The position numbers were made by a program, and so were the translations under genes. Under the pieces are notes generated by a model. That model made no database searches, had not been told where the DNA came from, and saw only the letters and a program-made list of their open reading frames with translations. A stretch of DNA of 6,205 nucleotides from an uncultured Pseudomonadota bacterium. GTDB lineage: Bacteria; Pseudomonadota; Gammaproteobacteria; Methylococcales; Methylomonadaceae. Location: assembly GCA_903902945.1 (NCBI GenBank), contig CAIUWU010000199.1:1-6205 (forward strand), given 5' to 3'. Shown here piece after piece: positions 5,304 to 6,205 of this stretch (position 1 is the first letter of the stretch; every line of letters begins with the position of its first letter).

Positions 5304-6083
5304 TTGAGCAAGTTACAGTTACACGGGTTTAATAACCTGACAAAGTCGTTGAGCTTTAATATTTATGATGTCTGCTATGCTCCTAAAGACCAGGAGAAAG
5401 CTTATATCGAGTATATCGACGAAGCCTATAACGCTAAACGCTTGACCCAGATTCTCAAAGATGTGGCCAATATCATTGGTGCGCAGATTTTGAACATTGC
5501 TCATCAGGATTACGAACCGCAAGGCGCCAGTGTCACCATGCTGATTTCCGAAGGTGCGGTGATTCCGGCCGGCATGAACTCGGAGTCGCCCGGTCCGCTG
5601 CCCGATACCATTCTGGCTCATCTGGATAAAAGTCATATTACCGTGCATACCTATCCGGAAAGTCATCCCGATACCGACATCTGTACTTTCCGTGCCGACA
5701 TCGACGTCTCCACTTGTGGTCAGATTTCGCCGCTTAAGGCGCTGAACTATCTGATTCACAGTTTTGAGTCTGACATTGTGATCATGGATTACCGGGTGCG
5801 TGGTTTTACCCGTGATATTTCCGGTCAGAAGCTGTATATCGATCACAAAATTAATTCCATCCAGAACTACATCGCTGAAAGTACCAAAGAGCTGTATCAG
5901 ATGCTGGATGTTAACGTCTATCAGGAAAACATCTTCCACACCAAGATGATGTTGAAAGAAACCGAGCTGGAAAACTATCTGTTTGAAAAAGAAAGTAATT
6001 TCAGCGATGACGAAAAACAGGAAATTCAGGAACAATTGCAGGAAGAAATGGCCGAGATTTTCTACGGCAGAAATTTCTCTTAA
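5304..6083 (+). CDS. speD: S-adenosylmethionine decarboxylase proenzyme (pyruvoyl type, E. coli class)
   Basis: SpeD decarboxylates S-adenosylmethionine to give the aminopropyl donor for spermidine synthesis. This 259-residue proenzyme matches the long gammaproteobacterial form (E. coli SpeD is 264 residues). Conserved blocks: LHGFNNLTKSLSFNIYDVCYA (6-26), LNIAHQDYEPQGASV (63-77), GPLPDTILAHLDKSHITVHTY (97-117), TFRADIDVSTCG (128-139), SPLKALNYLIH (142-152), DYRVRGFTRDISG (162-174) and VNVYQENIFHTKMMLKE (203-219). Self-cleavage should occur between Lys109 and Ser110, turning Ser110 into the pyruvoyl cofactor of the alpha chain; Cys138 matches the active-site Cys of E. coli. The start is TTG: the conserved N-terminus begins there and no Met occurs before residue 79. 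The C-terminal 40 residues are acidic and probably helical. It is the second gene after yhfA and ends before a strong hairpin. No spermidine synthase gene is in the window. Confidence 0.97.
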   Translation: MSKLQLHGFNNLTKSLSFNIYDVCYAPKDQEKAYIEYIDEAYNAKRLTQILKDVANIIGAQILNIAHQDYEPQGASVTMLISEGAVIPAGMNSESPGPLPDTILAHLDKSHITVHTYPESHPDTDICTFRADIDVSTCGQISPLKALNYLIHSFESDIVIMDYRVRGFTRDISGQKLYIDHKINSIQNYIAESTKELYQMLDVNVYQENIFHTKMMLKETELENYLFEKESNFSDDEKQEIQEQLQEEMAEIFYGRNFS

Positions 6084-6096
6084 AGCATTTCTATCT

Positions 6097-6130
6097 GATG
6101 CCTTGCAGCCTGCCGGTTGCAAGGCATTTC
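6097..6130 (+). terminator. Intrinsic terminator after speD
   Basis: ATGCCTTGCA (6098-6107) pairs perfectly with TGCAAGGCAT (6118-6127). Inside it GCC pairs with GGT (one G-U), giving a stem of about 13 bp with a TGCC tetraloop. It starts 14 nt after the speD stop. Only three T residues follow (TTTC), so termination may be incomplete. From 6131 to the window end I see no supportable feature. Confidence 0.65.
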
Positions 6131-6205
6131 ACTACCCGCCCCTTCTGCATTGTTCACGGTAAACTTGTTTAGTCTATTGCTTTAAAATCAATTGCTTAGA
6201 GAGCA

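Noticed and set aside
5319..6122. A 267-codon open frame on the minus strand covering nearly all of speD
   Set aside because: It lies exactly antisense to a highly conserved gene, its product has no recognisable motif, and it has the composition expected of a shadow frame.
1..6205. CRISPR arrays, tRNA or rRNA genes, phage or defence modules
   Set aside because: I looked for regularly spaced repeats, cloverleaf-like segments and hallmark proteins and found none.

Overview
The window reads as ordinary gammaproteobacterial chromosome. The evidence is a full-length YajQ, an Escherichia coli-type pyruvoyl SpeD, and a YhfA-type OsmC protein placed directly upstream of speD, an arrangement I associate with gammaproteobacteria such as Pseudomonas. 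Base composition looks close to 50% GC by eye. The mix would fit a non-enteric gammaproteobacterium, for example a methanotroph-like lineage, but nothing in the sequence fixes the genus.

Layout from left to right. (1) 1-2031, minus strand: a PaaK/COG1541-type adenylate-forming ligase is followed after 23 nt by an M20D amidohydrolase that runs off the left edge. The two look like one transcription unit and may make and break the same kind of acyl bond, but the substrate is unknown. (2) 2105-2647, plus strand: a good sigma70 promoter and yajQ, divergent from the ligase. (3) 2648-3381: a decayed zone with no intact gene. It holds the C-terminal scrap of a membrane protein (minus strand), then the 3' end of an IS5-like insertion sequence (plus strand). 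The IS transposase is truncated, frameshifted by a 10-bp tandem duplication and mutated in its Y(2)R(3)E(6)K signature. About 170 nt follow that I cannot assign, carrying a 10-bp direct repeat. (4) 3382-4647, minus strand: a DAACS-type dicarboxylate/amino-acid:cation symporter with an atypical NQNGT cation-site motif and a candidate promoter with a perfect -10 box. (5) 4880-6130, plus strand: yhfA and speD, 4 nt apart, with a TTG start for speD served by a ribosome binding site inside the end of yhfA, and closed by a strong hairpin.

The genes do not form one pathway. speD feeds spermidine synthesis, with no speE in view. yajQ belongs to a nucleotide/c-di-GMP-binding family. The transporter probably imports acidic amino acids or dicarboxylates. 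I see no convincing new defence, mobile or biosynthetic system. The observations most worth a second look are the ligase/amidohydrolase pair, the unusual cation-site motif of the symporter, and the well-preserved record of IS decay between yajQ and the transporter.
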